Shown here: piece after piece, positions 25,661 to 37,512 of the stretch | Numbering within the stretch: position 1 is the stretch's first letter | Layout of the letters: each line of letters opens with the position of its first letter | NCBI GenBank assembly: GCA_022565695.1 | Contig: JAIUME010000001.1 | Location: forward strand, 682,001 to 746,000 | Source: Alcanivorax sp. | Lineage (GTDB): Bacteria; Pseudomonadota; Gammaproteobacteria; Pseudomonadales; Alcanivoracaceae | Direction: 5' to 3' | Length of the DNA: 64,000 nt | Position numbers and translations under genes: made by a program | The notes under the pieces: model-generated | Told to the model about the DNA's origin: nothing | The model's database searches: none | The model's input: only the letters and a program-made list of their open reading frames with translations

Positions 25661-27865
25661 CTACAGCAGATCCGTGGGGTCCACATCCAGATGCCAGCGG
25701 CATTTGCGCTGCAACGGGTGGGCGCTGATGGCCTCAAGCAGGCCGTGCAGATGGCGGTGCAGGAGCCCCCGGGTCGGCGCCAGCAGCAGCAGCTGGGTGC
25801 GGTAGCGGCCCTGGCGTCGTTCCATCGGCGCGGGGGCAGGCCCCAGCAGCATCAGGCCGCTGTCCAGCGGCAGGCTCTGGCTGACGTCCTGCAACAGCGT
25901 CATGGCGGTGCCGGCGGCCAGTGCTTCGGCCCGGATCAGTGCCAGATGGCCATAGGGTGGCAGGCCGGTCTGCCGGCGCTCTTCCAGTATCTGGCGTGCG
26001 AAGCGTGTGTAGTCGCCCCGGCTCAGGAGCTGCAGCAGCGGGTTGTCCGGGTGCCGGGTCTGGATCAGCAGCCGCCCGGCATGATCACTGCGGCCGGTGC
26101 GGCCTGCCACCTGCAGGATCAGTTGGGCGGCATACTCCGGGCCACGGAAGTCGGCGCTGAGAAAACCGGCGTCGGCGTCCAGCATGACCGCCAGATCCAG
26201 GTGCTCGAAGTGGTGGCCCTTGGCCAGCATCTGGGTGCCTACCAGCAGCGCGGCGCCGCCACGCCGGATTTCGGCCAGGCTGGCATCCAGGCTGCCCTTG
26301 CGCCGGGTGCTGTCGCGGTCGATGCGAATCAGCCGGGCGTCCGGGAAGCGGCTGGCCAGCACCGCTTCCAGTTTCTCCGTGCCGGCACCCATGTCGCGCA
26401 AATGCAGTGAGCCGCATTGCGGACAGCGTCGGGGCACGGGCCGGCGATTGTCGCAATGGTGGCAACGCAACTCGCCAGCGGCGCGGTGCCAGGTCATGTG
26501 GGCGTCGCAGCGATCGCATTCCGACTGCCAGCCGCAGTCACTGCACATCAGCATCGGGGCATAGCCGCGCCGGTTGATGAACACCAGGGCCTGGCGGTCT
26601 GCCTGCAGCGTTTTTTCCACGGCCTCAAGGCTGCGCGGGCTCAGCGGCGCGTCCGCCGGCAGGCCGCGACAGTCTTCTATATAGATGTTGGGTGGTTTCG
26701 CCGGGCCTGCGCGGTGGGTCAGGCGCAGATGGCGATAGCGCCCGCTTTCCGCCTGATGCAGTGTTTCCAGGGCGGGCGTGGCGGTGCCCAGCACGACCGG
26801 GATATCCAGCATCTGTGCCCGCCAGACGGCGAGATCCCGGGCCGAGTAACGGAACCCGTCCTGCTGCTTGAAGGAATTGTCGTGGGCTTCATCGACGATG
26901 ATCAGGCCGGGCTTGCGCAGCGGCGTAAAGATCGCCGAGCGGGTGCCCAGCACGATGCCAGCGCGGCCATCCCGGGCATCGTGCCAGGCCTGCAGTCGCT
27001 CCCGGTCGCTCAGGCCGGAGTGCAATACGGTGACTGGCGCACTGAAGCGGTCGCGAAAACGGCGGATGGTTTGTGGTGTCAGGCCGATTTCCGGCACCAG
27101 CACCAGCACCTGCCGACCACTGGCCAGTTGATGTGCCATGGCCTGCAAATAGACTTCGGTCTTGCCGCTGCCCGTCACGCCATCCAGCAGGAAAGGCGCA
27201 AAACGGTCGCTGGCACAAATGGCTCGGATGGCCGCGTCCTGTTCCGGGCTGGGGGCAAGATGGGGTTGAGCCAGTGGGCTGCGCGGCGCGCTGTTGGCGG
27301 TGATGTCCGGTGCCGGGGCATCGGTGACCAACTCGGCCCAGCCCTTCTTTTCCAGTGCCTTCAACGGCGGGCTGGACAGCCCCAGGGAGGTCAGCATGGG
27401 CCGGCTGAGGCCGTCCGGGTGCTCGCGCAGCACGATCAGGGCCTGCTGTTGGCGGGGTGCCCGGGCCAGATGATCCGGTTCCGCGAAGCGCCCCTGGGCG
27501 GTGAGGCGCCAGATCAGCTCGCCGGGCGGTTCGCCGTCATTATCCTGGCGCAACAGGACCGGGAGCGCGGTCTGCAGGACCTCGCCAATGGGGTGTTGAT
27601 AGTAGGTGGCAGCGCGCTGGCACAGCTTGCGCAGGTCGGCGTCCAGCAGGGGGGTGGTATCCAGGATGCGCCGGGCCGCGCGGATGCGGCCGCCCTCATG
27701 CACGGCGTCGCCGGTTTCCCAGACGATACCGATCAGGCGACGGCTGCCGAAGTCCACCTCGCAGCGACTGCCGGGCTCGGGCAGTGGCCCTGGCGGCGGC
27801 AAATAGTCGAACAGCTGCCGCAGGGGAACAGGTACAGCGACCCTGATCACCTTCTGCTGTGCCAA
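25661..27865 (-). CDS. priA: Primosomal replication restart helicase PriA
   Basis: A 734-residue 3'-5' helicase that reloads the replisome at forks. N-terminal DNA-binding domain ([16 protein letters not shown]), Walker [20 protein letters not shown] box [16 protein letters not shown], then the Cys-rich zinc region ([17 protein letters not shown] and [18 protein letters not shown]) and helicase C-terminal motifs ([16 protein letters not shown]). Standard length. It diverges from rpmE. Confidence 0.97.
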   Translation of the reverse strand: MAQQKVIRVAVPVPLRQLFDYLPPPGPLPEPGSRCEVDFGSRRLIGIVWETGDAVHEGGRIRAARRILDTTPLLDADLRKLCQRAATYYQHPIGEVLQTALPVLLRQDNDGEPPGELIWRLTAQGRFAEPDHLARAPRQQQALIVLREHPDGLSRPMLTSLGLSSPPLKALEKKGWAELVTDAPAPDITANSAPRSPLAQPHLAPSPEQDAAIRAICASDRFAPFLLDGVTGSGKTEVYLQAMAHQLASGRQVLVLVPEIGLTPQTIRRFRDRFSAPVTVLHSGLSDRERLQAWHDARDGRAGIVLGTRSAIFTPLRKPGLIIVDEAHDNSFKQQDGFRYSARDLAVWRAQMLDIPVVLGTATPALETLHQAESGRYRHLRLTHRAGPAKPPNIYIEDCRGLPADAPLSPRSLEAVEKTLQADRQALVFINRRGYAPMLMCSDCGWQSECDRCDAHMTWHRAAGELRCHHCDNRRPVPRRCPQCGSLHLRDMGAGTEKLEAVLASRFPDARLIRIDRDSTRRKGSLDASLAEIRRGGAALLVGTQMLAKGHHFEHLDLAVMLDADAGFLSADFRGPEYAAQLILQVAGRTGRSDHAGRLLIQTRHPDNPLLQLLSRGDYTRFARQILEERRQTGLPPYGHLALIRAEALAAGTAMTLLQDVSQSLPLDSGLMLLGPAPAPMERRQGRYRTQLLLLAPTRGLLHRHLHGLLEAISAHPLQRKCRWHLDVDPTDLL

Positions 27866-27902
27866 GCGGATTACCTCGTCGGGGTGGGGGGCAGAGGGGC
27901 TT

Positions 27903-27926
27903 TATAGACGAACTCTATAGACTAAC
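27903..27926. repeat. Short tandem duplication upstream of rpmE (11-mer, period 13)
   Basis: TATAGACGAAC (27903-27913) and TATAGACTAAC (27916-27926) differ at one base, in the priA-rpmE gap. Confidence 0.6.
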
Positions 27927-27928
27927 CC

Positions 27929-27956
27929 TTGCGCAATACAAACAAGCTGGTAGTAT
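27929..27956 (+). promoter_or_regulatory. Candidate sigma-70 promoter of rpmE
   Basis: TTGCGC (27929-27934), 16-bp spacer, TAGTAT (27951-27956), about 80 bp before the rpmE start. The fit to consensus is moderate. Confidence 0.45.
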
Positions 27957-28037
27957 TCGCGTTCCCTTTTGCCCGGCGCAAGCCAATGTGTGGTGCCCGA
28001 ACGGCCTTCGGGTGGCGACACTGTACGGAGTCAGGCC

Positions 28038-28259
28038 ATGAAAGCAGAGATTCACCCCGATTACCAGAACGTGACAATCACCTGCAGTTGCGGGAATGTC
28101 ATGAAGACACGCTCCACCCGTTGTGAAGACTTCCTGGTGGATGTGTGTTCCAAATGCCACCCGTTCTACACCGGCACGCAGAAGCAAGCCGAGAGCGGTG
28201 GTCAGATCGACAAGTTCAAGCAGCGCTTTGGTGTGCTGAGCTCACGCAAGAAGAGCTGA
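28038..28259 (+). CDS. rpmE: 50S ribosomal protein L31 (zinc-binding form)
   Basis: 73 residues from the ATG at 28038 ([20 protein letters not shown]); the upstream open frame has no family similarity. The cysteines of the zinc-binding C+ form are present as CSC and, later, CSKC ([12 protein letters not shown]). In many bacteria this form is replaced by a zinc-free paralogue under zinc limitation; none is in this window. A strong terminator follows. Confidence 0.98.
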   Translation: MKAEIHPDYQNVTITCSCGNVMKTRSTRCEDFLVDVCSKCHPFYTGTQKQAESGGQIDKFKQRFGVLSSRKKS

Positions 28260-28284
28260 CCTGCCCGTTTGATAGTGTCGCTCG

Positions 28285-28310
28285 AAAAGCACCCCCGGGG
28301 TGCTTTTTGT
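28285..28310 (+). terminator. Rho-independent terminator after rpmE
   Basis: AAAAGCACCCC pairs perfectly with GGGGTGCTTTT across a minimal loop, followed by TTTTTGTG. Confidence 0.93.
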
Positions 28311-28383
28311 GTTTCTGGGCCCCTGAACAGCATGTATAGCATCCCCCGGCGGGGACGCTCATAAGGAACGAGTGGAGAAACCC

Positions 28384-29658
28384 ATGTCCGATGAGTTCAA
28401 GCAGGCGGCGCTCGATTATCATGCCAAGCCGCGGCCGGGCAAGATCAGCGTCGAGATCACCAAGCCCACCGAAACCAGCGGCGACCTGACCCTGGCCTAC
28501 AGCCCGGGCGTGGCCGAGCCGGTGCGTGAAATTGCCCGTGAGCCGGAGCTGGCGTATCGCTTTACGTCCAAGGGCAACCTGGTGGCAGTGATCAGCGATG
28601 GCACGGCGATTCTGGGTCTGGGTAATCTCGGTGCGCTGGCGTCCAAGCCGGTCATGGAAGGCAAGGGCATCCTGTTCAAGCGCTTTGCCGGGATCGACGT
28701 GTTCGACATCGAGGTCGAGTCAGAGAGCTCCCAGGCGTTCATCGACACAGTGCGGCGCATCCATGTCACCTTCGGCGGCATCAATCTGGAAGATATCAAG
28801 GCGCCGGAGTGCTTCGAGATCGAGCGCATCCTGAAAGAGCAGTGCGACATTCCGGTTTTCCACGATGACCAGCACGGCACGGCCATCGTGGTCTGCGCGG
28901 GCCTGATCAATGCGCTGGAGCTTCAGAAGAAGAAGATCGAGGACATCGTGGTCGTCTGTGTCGGCGCCGGCGCGGCCGGTGTGGCCTCGATCAAGCTGAT
29001 GATCGAGTTGGGTGTGCGCCGGGAAAATATCCTGATGCTGGACCGCAAGGGGGTCATTCATTCCCGCCGCGACGATCTCAATCAGTACAAGGCGGCATTC
29101 GCCAACGAAACCGACAAGCGCACGCTGGCTGACGCGGTGGCTGATGCCGACGTGTTCATCGGCGTCTCGGGCCCGGACATGCTGACTGCGGACATGGTGG
29201 CCAGCATGGCGCCGAACCCGATCGTCTTCGCGCTGGCCAACCCGGACCCGGAAATCCGCCCGGAGCTGGCCCACACGGTGCGCAATGATCTGATTATTGC
29301 CACGGGCCGCTCGGATTACCCGAACCAGGTCAATAACGTACTGGGCTTCCCGTACATCTTCCGGGGTGCGCTGGATGTGCGCGCCAGCGCCATCAACGAA
29401 ACCATGAAGCTGGCGGCGGTACACGCTATCGCCGGACTGGTACGCGAGCCGGTGCCAGATGTCGTGCTGAATGCCTACGGCGGCGACGCGCTGTCATTCG
29501 GCCCGGACTACATCATCCCGAAACCCAACGACCCGCGTCTGCTCGGCGCTGTGTCTGCGGCAGTCGCGCAAGCGGCAGTGGACAGTGGCGTAGCGCGCAA
29601 GGGCTACCCCTCTCATTACCCGCTGAAGACCGTGGACGATATCTTTCCGGAGATATAA
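28384..29658 (+). CDS. Malic enzyme, short (malate dehydrogenase, oxaloacetate-decarboxylating)
   Basis: About 424 residues from the ATG at 28384, which is preceded by a GTGGAG site; the GTG at 28372 would include that site. It converts malate to pyruvate and CO2 with NAD(P)+. Visible: LTLAYSPGVAEP, the catalytic KGNLVAVISDGTAILGLGN region, FHDDQHGTAIVV and the NAD(P) fold VCVGAGAAGVASIKL. It matches the malic part of MaeB but lacks the C-terminal phosphotransacetylase-like domain of E. coli MaeB (759 residues), as many bacterial malic enzymes do. Cofactor preference cannot be read safely. Confidence 0.93.
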   Translation: MSDEFKQAALDYHAKPRPGKISVEITKPTETSGDLTLAYSPGVAEPVREIAREPELAYRFTSKGNLVAVISDGTAILGLGNLGALASKPVMEGKGILFKRFAGIDVFDIEVESESSQAFIDTVRRIHVTFGGINLEDIKAPECFEIERILKEQCDIPVFHDDQHGTAIVVCAGLINALELQKKKIEDIVVVCVGAGAAGVASIKLMIELGVRRENILMLDRKGVIHSRRDDLNQYKAAFANETDKRTLADAVADADVFIGVSGPDMLTADMVASMAPNPIVFALANPDPEIRPELAHTVRNDLIIATGRSDYPNQVNNVLGFPYIFRGALDVRASAINETMKLAAVHAIAGLVREPVPDVVLNAYGGDALSFGPDYIIPKPNDPRLLGAVSAAVAQAAVDSGVARKGYPSHYPLKTVDDIFPEI

Positions 29659-29679
29659 AAAAGCCCGCGCATCAGCCTG

Positions 29680-29706
29680 AACCCCGCCTCGTGCGGGGTT
29701 TTTTAT
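29680..29706. terminator. Rho-independent terminator, malic enzyme
   Basis: AACCCCGC (29680-29687) pairs with GCGGGGTT (29693-29700) and is followed by TTTT. It sits between the converging malic enzyme and PBP1A genes and is best read on the plus strand. Confidence 0.9.
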
Positions 29707-29717
29707 GGTGCATCGTG

Positions 29718-32315
29718 TCAGAACAGGTCTTCGGGGCTGATCTGGTCATCGCCGCTGCCACTGCCGCTGCGTGATTCATCGTCCAGCTCTGGCAAGTCTT
29801 CCTCTCTGAAGTACTCGAAGATCGCACCCTGATCACCGGGGCGGGCGCGCTTGCCGCTGTCGGGATTGATGCGTGCCGAGACGATGCCTGGTGGTTGCGG
29901 CAAGCTCCTTTCCGGGACCAGGGGCAGGGAACCTGACATGAAATCAATCCACATCGGCAGGGCGGCACGGCCACCGTATTCGCCGCGGCCCAGGGTTGCC
30001 GGGCTGTCGAAACCTACCCAGGCAACACTCGCCAGCCCCGGTGCATAGCCGGCAAACCAGGCATCCAGATGGTCGTTGGTCGAGCCGGTCTTGCCTGCCA
30101 GGTCACTGCGATTGAGCGCCCGGGCGCTGCCGGCGGTGCCGCGACGGATGACATCCTTCATGATGGAATCCATCAGCCAGACGGTGCGGGCATCCACGGT
30201 GCGTGGCCGCCATTCGATCAGCGGTGGCGGAACTGGCTCGACAAGGTCCCCATCCTCTGACATGCCTGTCTCCGACAGGGCTGTCTCGGTGAGGGCGTCA
30301 ATATCCACCGGCAATGGCTCGTGCAGGACATCGCATTCGTCTGCGTCACACAGGTGGATGCGCGGGGCCTGCCAGAGGACTTCGCCCTCTTCGTCTTCGA
30401 TGCGCTCGATAAACCAGGGGGGTACCTGGTGGCCGCCGTTGGCGAAGACGGCGTAGGCGCTGGCCATTTCCAGTGGTGTGACGGTGGCGCTGCCCAGGGC
30501 CAGGGACAGGTCGCGGGCGAAGCGCCGGGTCGGCAGGCCGAATTCGTTCAGGGTGGCCATGGTGTTGCCGATGCCTACCTGTTGCAGCAGCCGGATGGAG
30601 ACCAGATTGAGTGAGCGGTAAAGCGCTTCCCTCACCCGGGTCGGGCCGTAGAAGCGGGTGCCGGCGCCGGTGGGGCGCCAGGCGGATTCGAGTTGGCTGT
30701 CCTGGAACACGACCGGGGCATCGTTGATCAGGGTGGCGGCGGTGATGCCGCGCTCGATGCCGGCGGCATAGACAAAGGGCTTGATGGCTGAGCCTGCCTG
30801 GCGTTCGGCTTGCAGTGCGCGATTGTAGTTCGACTGGGCGAAGCTGTAGCCGCCCTGCAATGCCCGGATGGCGCCGGTCTGGGGGTCTACAGCGACCAGT
30901 GCGGCCTGGGCTGTGGGCAGTTGGGCGAGCCGCCATACCTTGTTGCCCTCGTCGCTGGCGACCGCGCGCAGGCGCACGATATCGCCGGGGCTGAGGACAT
31001 CGGCCGGCTTCTCCGGTGCGGCCCCCACTGCGCTGGCATTGATGTAGGGTCTTGCCCACTTCATCTGTTCCCAGGGCAGTTTGGCGATCTGTCCGGTGCT
31101 GAGGACCAGGCGCACTTCCTGGTCTCCGACCTCGGCAACCAGTGCGGGGTCGAGTTCGCCGATGCGGCGGTAGCCGCGCAGCTCGCGAGCCCAGGCGGCG
31201 ATACTGGTCGGGATGCCGGAAAGCGTCACGGCCTGCGGTGGTGCCTCCTCGGTGTCGCTGGCCTCTTGTGCGTCGGTATCGCTGGCGTCCAGTTCTTCTG
31301 CGGCGGCGGGCAGGGCAGGCAGATCATCCACGGCAACCCGGGCTTCCGCGCCGCGCCAGCCATGGCGTTCATCGTAGGCATGCAGGCTATGGCGCAGGCT
31401 GCTGACGGCTGCCCGTTGCATGGTGCTGTCGAGGGTCGTGGTGACGCGAATGCCATCGGTGTAGATGCGCGGCCCGAACTGGCGCAGGGCTTCCTGGCGT
31501 GCCATTTCGGCGACATAGGAGCCCTCGACCTCCGGACGGGAGCCATGATGACGGGCGGTGATCGGCGCATTGTGGGCGATTTCGTAGTCTTCGTCGCTGA
31601 TCACGCCGCGATCGTGCATGCGCTCCAGGATCCAGTCGCGCCGGGCGAGGGCGCGGCGGGGATTGCTCAGGGGGTTGTAGGCGGAAGGAGCCTTCGGCAG
31701 CCCGGCAATCATGGCCATCTGGGCCAGATTCAGTTCGGCCATGCGCTTGCCGTAGTAGACGTGGGCGGCGGCTTCAATGCCGTAGGCGCGATGGCCCAGA
31801 TAGATCTTGTTGACGTAGAGCTCCAGGATTTCTTCTTTGGTGAGCAGCTTCTCGATCTGGAGAGAGAGCACTATCTCATTGAATTTCCTGAGAAAAGTCT
31901 GGTCTCGCGAGAGGAAGAAGTTACGTGCCACCTGCATTGTGATGGTGGAGCCCCCGGAGCGGATCTCGCGGTAGCGCACCAGTTCCGTCACGGCGCGGGC
32001 GAGACCCCGCAGGTCAACGCCGTTATGCCGGAAAAAACGCTCATCCTCTGCAGAAGTGATGGCGTTAATGAAGGTGGTCGGAATATCCTCATAGGCGATG
32101 GGGGTACGGCGCTGTTCGCCGTACTCTCCGATCAGGTCTCCGTCGCGGCTGTAGACCCGCAGTGGGATCTGGAAGGTCACCTCGCGCAGCTGAGCCGCCG
32201 CCGGCAGCTGGGGGCTGAGATACAGGAAGCTGGCGGTCATTACGAGGGCGGCGCCACTCAGACCCAGCAACATCAGGGCGAGGAGCAGTCTGGACCAGGT
32301 TTTCTTCAACAGCAT
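29718..32315 (-). CDS. mrcA: Penicillin-binding protein 1A, bifunctional
   Basis: An 865-residue class A PBP that polymerises glycan strands and cross-links peptides. One N-terminal membrane anchor, then the GT51 glycosyltransferase with SAEDERFFRHNGVDL and RSGGSTITMQVARNFFL, an inserted OB-type region (around residues 320-440, acidic and Ala/Glu-rich), and the transpeptidase with SxxK in AGSAIKPFVYA, the SLN motif (YRSLNLVSIRLL) and KTG in LAGKTGSTNDHLDAW. It diverges from pilM, the usual arrangement in gammaproteobacteria. Confidence 0.97.
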   Translation of the reverse strand: MLLKKTWSRLLLALMLLGLSGAALVMTASFLYLSPQLPAAAQLREVTFQIPLRVYSRDGDLIGEYGEQRRTPIAYEDIPTTFINAITSAEDERFFRHNGVDLRGLARAVTELVRYREIRSGGSTITMQVARNFFLSRDQTFLRKFNEIVLSLQIEKLLTKEEILELYVNKIYLGHRAYGIEAAAHVYYGKRMAELNLAQMAMIAGLPKAPSAYNPLSNPRRALARRDWILERMHDRGVISDEDYEIAHNAPITARHHGSRPEVEGSYVAEMARQEALRQFGPRIYTDGIRVTTTLDSTMQRAAVSSLRHSLHAYDERHGWRGAEARVAVDDLPALPAAAEELDASDTDAQEASDTEEAPPQAVTLSGIPTSIAAWARELRGYRRIGELDPALVAEVGDQEVRLVLSTGQIAKLPWEQMKWARPYINASAVGAAPEKPADVLSPGDIVRLRAVASDEGNKVWRLAQLPTAQAALVAVDPQTGAIRALQGGYSFAQSNYNRALQAERQAGSAIKPFVYAAGIERGITAATLINDAPVVFQDSQLESAWRPTGAGTRFYGPTRVREALYRSLNLVSIRLLQQVGIGNTMATLNEFGLPTRRFARDLSLALGSATVTPLEMASAYAVFANGGHQVPPWFIERIEDEEGEVLWQAPRIHLCDADECDVLHEPLPVDIDALTETALSETGMSEDGDLVEPVPPPLIEWRPRTVDARTVWLMDSIMKDVIRRGTAGSARALNRSDLAGKTGSTNDHLDAWFAGYAPGLASVAWVGFDSPATLGRGEYGGRAALPMWIDFMSGSLPLVPERSLPQPPGIVSARINPDSGKRARPGDQGAIFEYFREEDLPELDDESRSGSGSGDDQISPEDLF

Positions 32316-32366
32316 AAGAGGTGGGCTCTGACGGGTGAATATGTGGACCTTGGGAGTGACGTCCGG

Positions 32367-32379
32367 TTCACTCCGTGAA
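32367..32379. promoter_or_regulatory. Palindrome TTCAC-N3-GTGAA upstream of mrcA
   Basis: TTCACTCCGTGAA sits about 55-65 bp upstream of the mrcA ATG, just past the candidate -10 on the minus strand. Its arms recur at 40633 and 48988. Regulator unknown. Confidence 0.4.
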
Positions 32380-32386
32380 GCGCGTC

Positions 32387-32392
32387 ATTATA
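32387..32392 (-). promoter_or_regulatory. Candidate -10 element of mrcA
   Basis: A perfect TATAAT on the minus strand (plus-strand ATTATA). No good -35 is seen at 16-18 bp; TTAGAT at a 19-bp spacing is the nearest. Confidence 0.4.
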
Positions 32393-32450
32393 CGCCGGTA
32401 TGGCTGTTGTGATCTAACAGCCTTTCTGTTATTACTAAATTCTAAAGTGG

Positions 32451-32480
32451 TTAGACATAAATCCGCTGTAAGTGTATCTT
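32451..32480 (+). promoter_or_regulatory. Candidate promoter of the pilMNOPQ operon
   Basis: TTAGAC (32451-32456), 18-bp spacer, TATCTT (32475-32480) in an unusually AT-rich stretch (32400-32525) 46 bp before pilM. Moderate match only. Confidence 0.45.
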
Positions 32481-32507
32481 TCTTCTGAAAAAACACTTTA
32501 ATAATAA

Positions 32508-34155
<1,648 letters not shown>

Positions 34156-34159
<4 letters not shown>

Positions 34160-34824
34160 AAGCTGAAGACCTGAAAGATCTTGATATCCAGGAGCTGCTC
34201 GGCAAGTTGCAGGAGCTGGACTTCGAGAACGTGGGTGGATGGCCGGCGGCAGCCAAGATTGGCGCCGCTATCATTGTCTTCGCTGTCGTGGTCGGGCTGG
34301 GCTACATGTTCAGCATCACAGACCTGAACAACCAGCGTGATCGCGCCCAGAACACCGAGAATACTCTGATGCAACAGCTGGAACAGAAGGCGCACCGTGC
34401 GCATCATCTGGATCAGTACCGTGCTCAGTTGGTGGAGATGGAAGAAACCTTCGGTTCGCTGCTGCAGCAGCTGCCTCGCGAAACAGAAGTGCCGGGGTTG
34501 CTGGAGGATATCACGCACACCGGTCTGGGCAGTGGGCTGGAGTTCGATCGCATCGAGCTGGCCGCAGAAACCGAGCGGGAATTCTATGCCGAGCTCCCTA
34601 TCCAGATTACAGTGCGCGGCGATTATCACGGCTTCGGTGCCTTCGTGAGCGGGGTGGCTGGCTTGCCGCGGATCGTGACGCTGCATGATTTCACCATCGT
34701 GCCGGCACAGCAGGGTAGCGGCGAGCGATTGCTGCGAATGAATGTGACTGCCAAGACTTACCGCTATGCGTCGAGCCCGCCACCGGCGCCGGCGCCACGG
34801 GCCAACCAGCGCAGACGGCGTTAA
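34156..34824 (+). CDS. pilO: Type IV pilus assembly protein PilO
   Basis: 222 residues: a short cytoplasmic region, one membrane helix (IGAAIIVFAVVVGLGYMF), a coiled coil (residues 57-95) and a periplasmic domain (GLGSGLEFDRIELAAE and PIQITVRGDYHGFGAFVSGV). Heterodimer partner of PilN in the alignment complex. The C-terminal ~15 residues are proline/arginine-rich. Confidence 0.95.
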
Positions 34825-34837
34825 GGGGGATAGAGAT

Positions 34838-35383
34838 ATGAGAAAGAGCTCTTTGCCCCGCATGGCGGGATGTCTGGCGCTGCTGTTGAGCGCAGGGTTC
34901 GGCGTAAGCGGCTGTAGCAGCGGTGCGAATATTGCCGAGCTGGATGCCAGAATCGCAGAAATCAAGGCGCGGCCTCGGGGCAGAATCGAGCCGCCGCCGG
35001 AGTTCGAGCCCATTGCCACTTATGCCTATGGCGCCCACCAGCTGCGTGCGCCGTTTACGCCGCCGGTGGATGAGTCCGAGGTCGGTGCGCCTCAGGGCCG
35101 CCAGGTCGAGCCGGATCTTACCCGGCCACGCGAGTATCTTGAGCGTTTCAGCCTGGATGCCTTGCGCATGGTGGGCACTATTACTCGCCCGGGTGCCGAA
35201 CTCGAGGCGTTGGTCGAGGATCCGTCGGGTGCGGTAAATCGGGTAAAGCTGGGCAATCATCTGGGCAGGAACTTCGGCCGTATCATCTCTGTGGATGAGA
35301 GGCGGTTGGGCCTTATTGAAATCGTACCGGACGGGCATGATGGCTGGGTCGAGCGGCCACGCTCCATTTCGCTGACAGAATAA
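34838..35383 (+). CDS. pilP: Type IV pilus lipoprotein PilP
   Basis: About 181 residues from the ATG at 34838, which has AGGGGGA upstream. Lipoprotein signal peptide with lipobox VSGC, a disordered proline-rich middle and a C-terminal beta domain (GTITRPGAELEALVEDPSG onwards) that bridges the PilNO complex to the secretin PilQ. Position between pilO and pilQ confirms it. Confidence 0.94.
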   Translation: MRKSSLPRMAGCLALLLSAGFGVSGCSSGANIAELDARIAEIKARPRGRIEPPPEFEPIATYAYGAHQLRAPFTPPVDESEVGAPQGRQVEPDLTRPREYLERFSLDALRMVGTITRPGAELEALVEDPSGAVNRVKLGNHLGRNFGRIISVDERRLGLIEIVPDGHDGWVERPRSISLTE

Positions 35384-35402
35384 AGATGCTGGGGAAGTCG
35401 TG

Positions 35403-37502
35403 ATGAAAAGCTTGCGCGAAACAATAATAACCGGACGAGTGATTGGTGCTCTGGCGCTGTCCGTGTTGGCGACCCTGGCCTCTGCAGCGGTCAATGCTGC
35501 GGTGTTGCAGGATGTGAGTTACACAACGCTGCCGGGCAACCGGGTGGAGGTGCGTCTGAGTTTTGACGGCACGCCACCTGAGAACCATAGCTACAGTATC
35601 GAGAAACCTGCGCGCATCGCGCTGGATCTCATGGGCACGCAAAGCGGCCTCAGTGAGCGAAACTTCAATCTTGGTATGGGTAATGCGCGCAGCATCACCG
35701 TGGTGGAAGCGCGTGATCGTACTCGCCTGATCGTCAATCTGGCGCAGCTGACAGGCTACAACACGGTGCAGGATGGCAACGATCTGGTGCTGCAGCTGGG
35801 TGTCGGTGATGCGGAACAGGTGTTTGGTGACGACAGCGGTCCGGCGGCTATCCGGGAAGCCCGTGAGAGCCGGCTCAGCCAGATCGACTTCCGCCGTGGT
35901 AGCGATGGTGACGGCCGCATCGTGGTCAATCTCTCCCGCTCTGCCACGCCAGTGGATGTAAAAGAAGAAGGCAACCGGATCGTGGCGCGTTTCGTCGGCG
36001 CACAACTGCCCAGCGAACTGCGTCGTCGTCTGGATGTTACGGACTTTGCGACCCCGGTGCAGTACGTCGATGCACGCCAGGAAGGCGAGACGTCGGTCAT
36101 CACCATCGAGTCCACGGGCAACTGGGAATACCTGGCCTATCAGGCAGACCGCGAATTCAGCATCAGCGTCAAACCGGTGACACAGGCGGAAGAGTCACGC
36201 CGTCGTCGCGATGCATTCCAGTACACCGGTGAGAAGCTGTCTCTGAATTTCCAGGATATCGAAGTCCGGTCAGTGCTCCAGTTGATTGCTGATTTTACCA
36301 GTCTGAACCTGGTGGCCTCCGATACGGTTACCGGGCGCATCACGTTGCGTCTGCAGAATGTGCCCTGGGATCAGGCGCTGGATCTGATTCTGAAGACCAA
36401 GGGCTTGGACAAGCGACAGATCGGGAACGTACTGCTGGTGGCCCCGGCGGATGAAATTGCTGCCCGCGAGCAGCTTGAGCTGGAGAGTCAGCGGCAGATC
36501 GAATCGCTGGCCCCGCTGCGTAGCGAGTATGTGCGTGTCAACTATGCCCGTGCTACTGACATGGAGGCATTGATCCGGGCCGAAGGCTCACTGCTGTCGG
36601 CGCGCGGCTCGGTCACAGTCGATGAGCGTACCAATACGCTGATCATCCAGGACACGGATCGCAAACTGGATGAAATCCGGGAGGTGATCAGTACATTGGA
36701 TATTGCGGTGCAGCAGGTCCTGATCGAAGCTCGCGTGGTGATTGCTACCTCAGATCTGACCAACGAGTTGGGTGTGCGTTGGGGCGGTTTGGCATTTGAG
36801 GGGAATCGCCTCGCACGCGATGGCCGTGCTTTCGTCGGCACCGGCCGGGCGCAGAACGCGCTCAACTTTGGCGTGGGTGTCTTCAATCAGGAAGATATCG
36901 AAATCGAGACACCGCAAGAGCTGATCGTGGATCTTGGGGTGCAGAGTGCAGAAGCTACCCGCTTTACGCTTGGGTTTATCGATTTGGCTGCGGGTATTCT
37001 TGAGCTGGAACTTTCCGCCCTGGCGGCAGAGGGCTATGGTGAACTCGTTGCCACGCCCAAGGTGCTTACAGCTGATCAGCAACCAGCGCTGATTGCCTCC
37101 GGTAGCCAGATCGGCTATCAGGAAGCGACGTCCAGTGGTGCGACAGCGGTGTCCTTCATCGATGCCGAGCTGCGTCTGGAGGTGACCCCGCGAATCACGC
37201 CGGAAGGTCGTATCATCATGGATCTGAAGATCAATAATGACTCCGTGGGTGAGGTGATTGCCGATGTTCCCAGCATCAACACCAACCGTGTAGAAACTAC
37301 CGTGCTGGTTAGTGATGGCGAAACGGTGGTGCTCGGTGGTATCTTCCAGCAGCAGAAACGTGAAGGGGTGGTGAAAACCCCCTTCTTGGGTGATCTGCCC
37401 TGGATCGGCCGCCTGTTCCGGCGTGAATTCCGCACTGACGACAAGCAGGAGTTGCTGATTTTCATTACGCCAAGGCTGATGAGAGACACCTTTGCCAATT
37501 AA
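35403..37502 (+). CDS. pilQ: Type IV pilus secretin PilQ
   Basis: A 699-residue outer-membrane secretin. The ATG at 35403 has GGGGAAG upstream; the GTG just before it is less likely. Order: signal peptide ending near ASAAVNA, two AMIN domains (from about residues 35 and 165) that bind peptidoglycan, a secretin N0/STN domain (KLSLNFQDIEVRSVLQLIAD), NolW domain, and the secretin barrel with VPSINTNRVETTVLVSDGETVVLGG. The pilus passes through this pore. Last of the five pil genes. Confidence 0.97.
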   Translation: MKSLRETIITGRVIGALALSVLATLASAAVNAAVLQDVSYTTLPGNRVEVRLSFDGTPPENHSYSIEKPARIALDLMGTQSGLSERNFNLGMGNARSITVVEARDRTRLIVNLAQLTGYNTVQDGNDLVLQLGVGDAEQVFGDDSGPAAIREARESRLSQIDFRRGSDGDGRIVVNLSRSATPVDVKEEGNRIVARFVGAQLPSELRRRLDVTDFATPVQYVDARQEGETSVITIESTGNWEYLAYQADREFSISVKPVTQAEESRRRRDAFQYTGEKLSLNFQDIEVRSVLQLIADFTSLNLVASDTVTGRITLRLQNVPWDQALDLILKTKGLDKRQIGNVLLVAPADEIAAREQLELESQRQIESLAPLRSEYVRVNYARATDMEALIRAEGSLLSARGSVTVDERTNTLIIQDTDRKLDEIREVISTLDIAVQQVLIEARVVIATSDLTNELGVRWGGLAFEGNRLARDGRAFVGTGRAQNALNFGVGVFNQEDIEIETPQELIVDLGVQSAEATRFTLGFIDLAAGILELELSALAAEGYGELVATPKVLTADQQPALIASGSQIGYQEATSSGATAVSFIDAELRLEVTPRITPEGRIIMDLKINNDSVGEVIADVPSINTNRVETTVLVSDGETVVLGGIFQQQKREGVVKTPFLGDLPWIGRLFRREFRTDDKQELLIFITPRLMRDTFAN

Positions 37503-37512
37503 CTGAGGATCG

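Noticed and set aside
26417..27907. 496-codon open frame antisense to priA
   Set aside because: Shadow of priA, which shows helicase and zinc motifs.
30810..32378. 522-codon open frame antisense to mrcA
   Set aside because: Shadow of a clear class A PBP gene.
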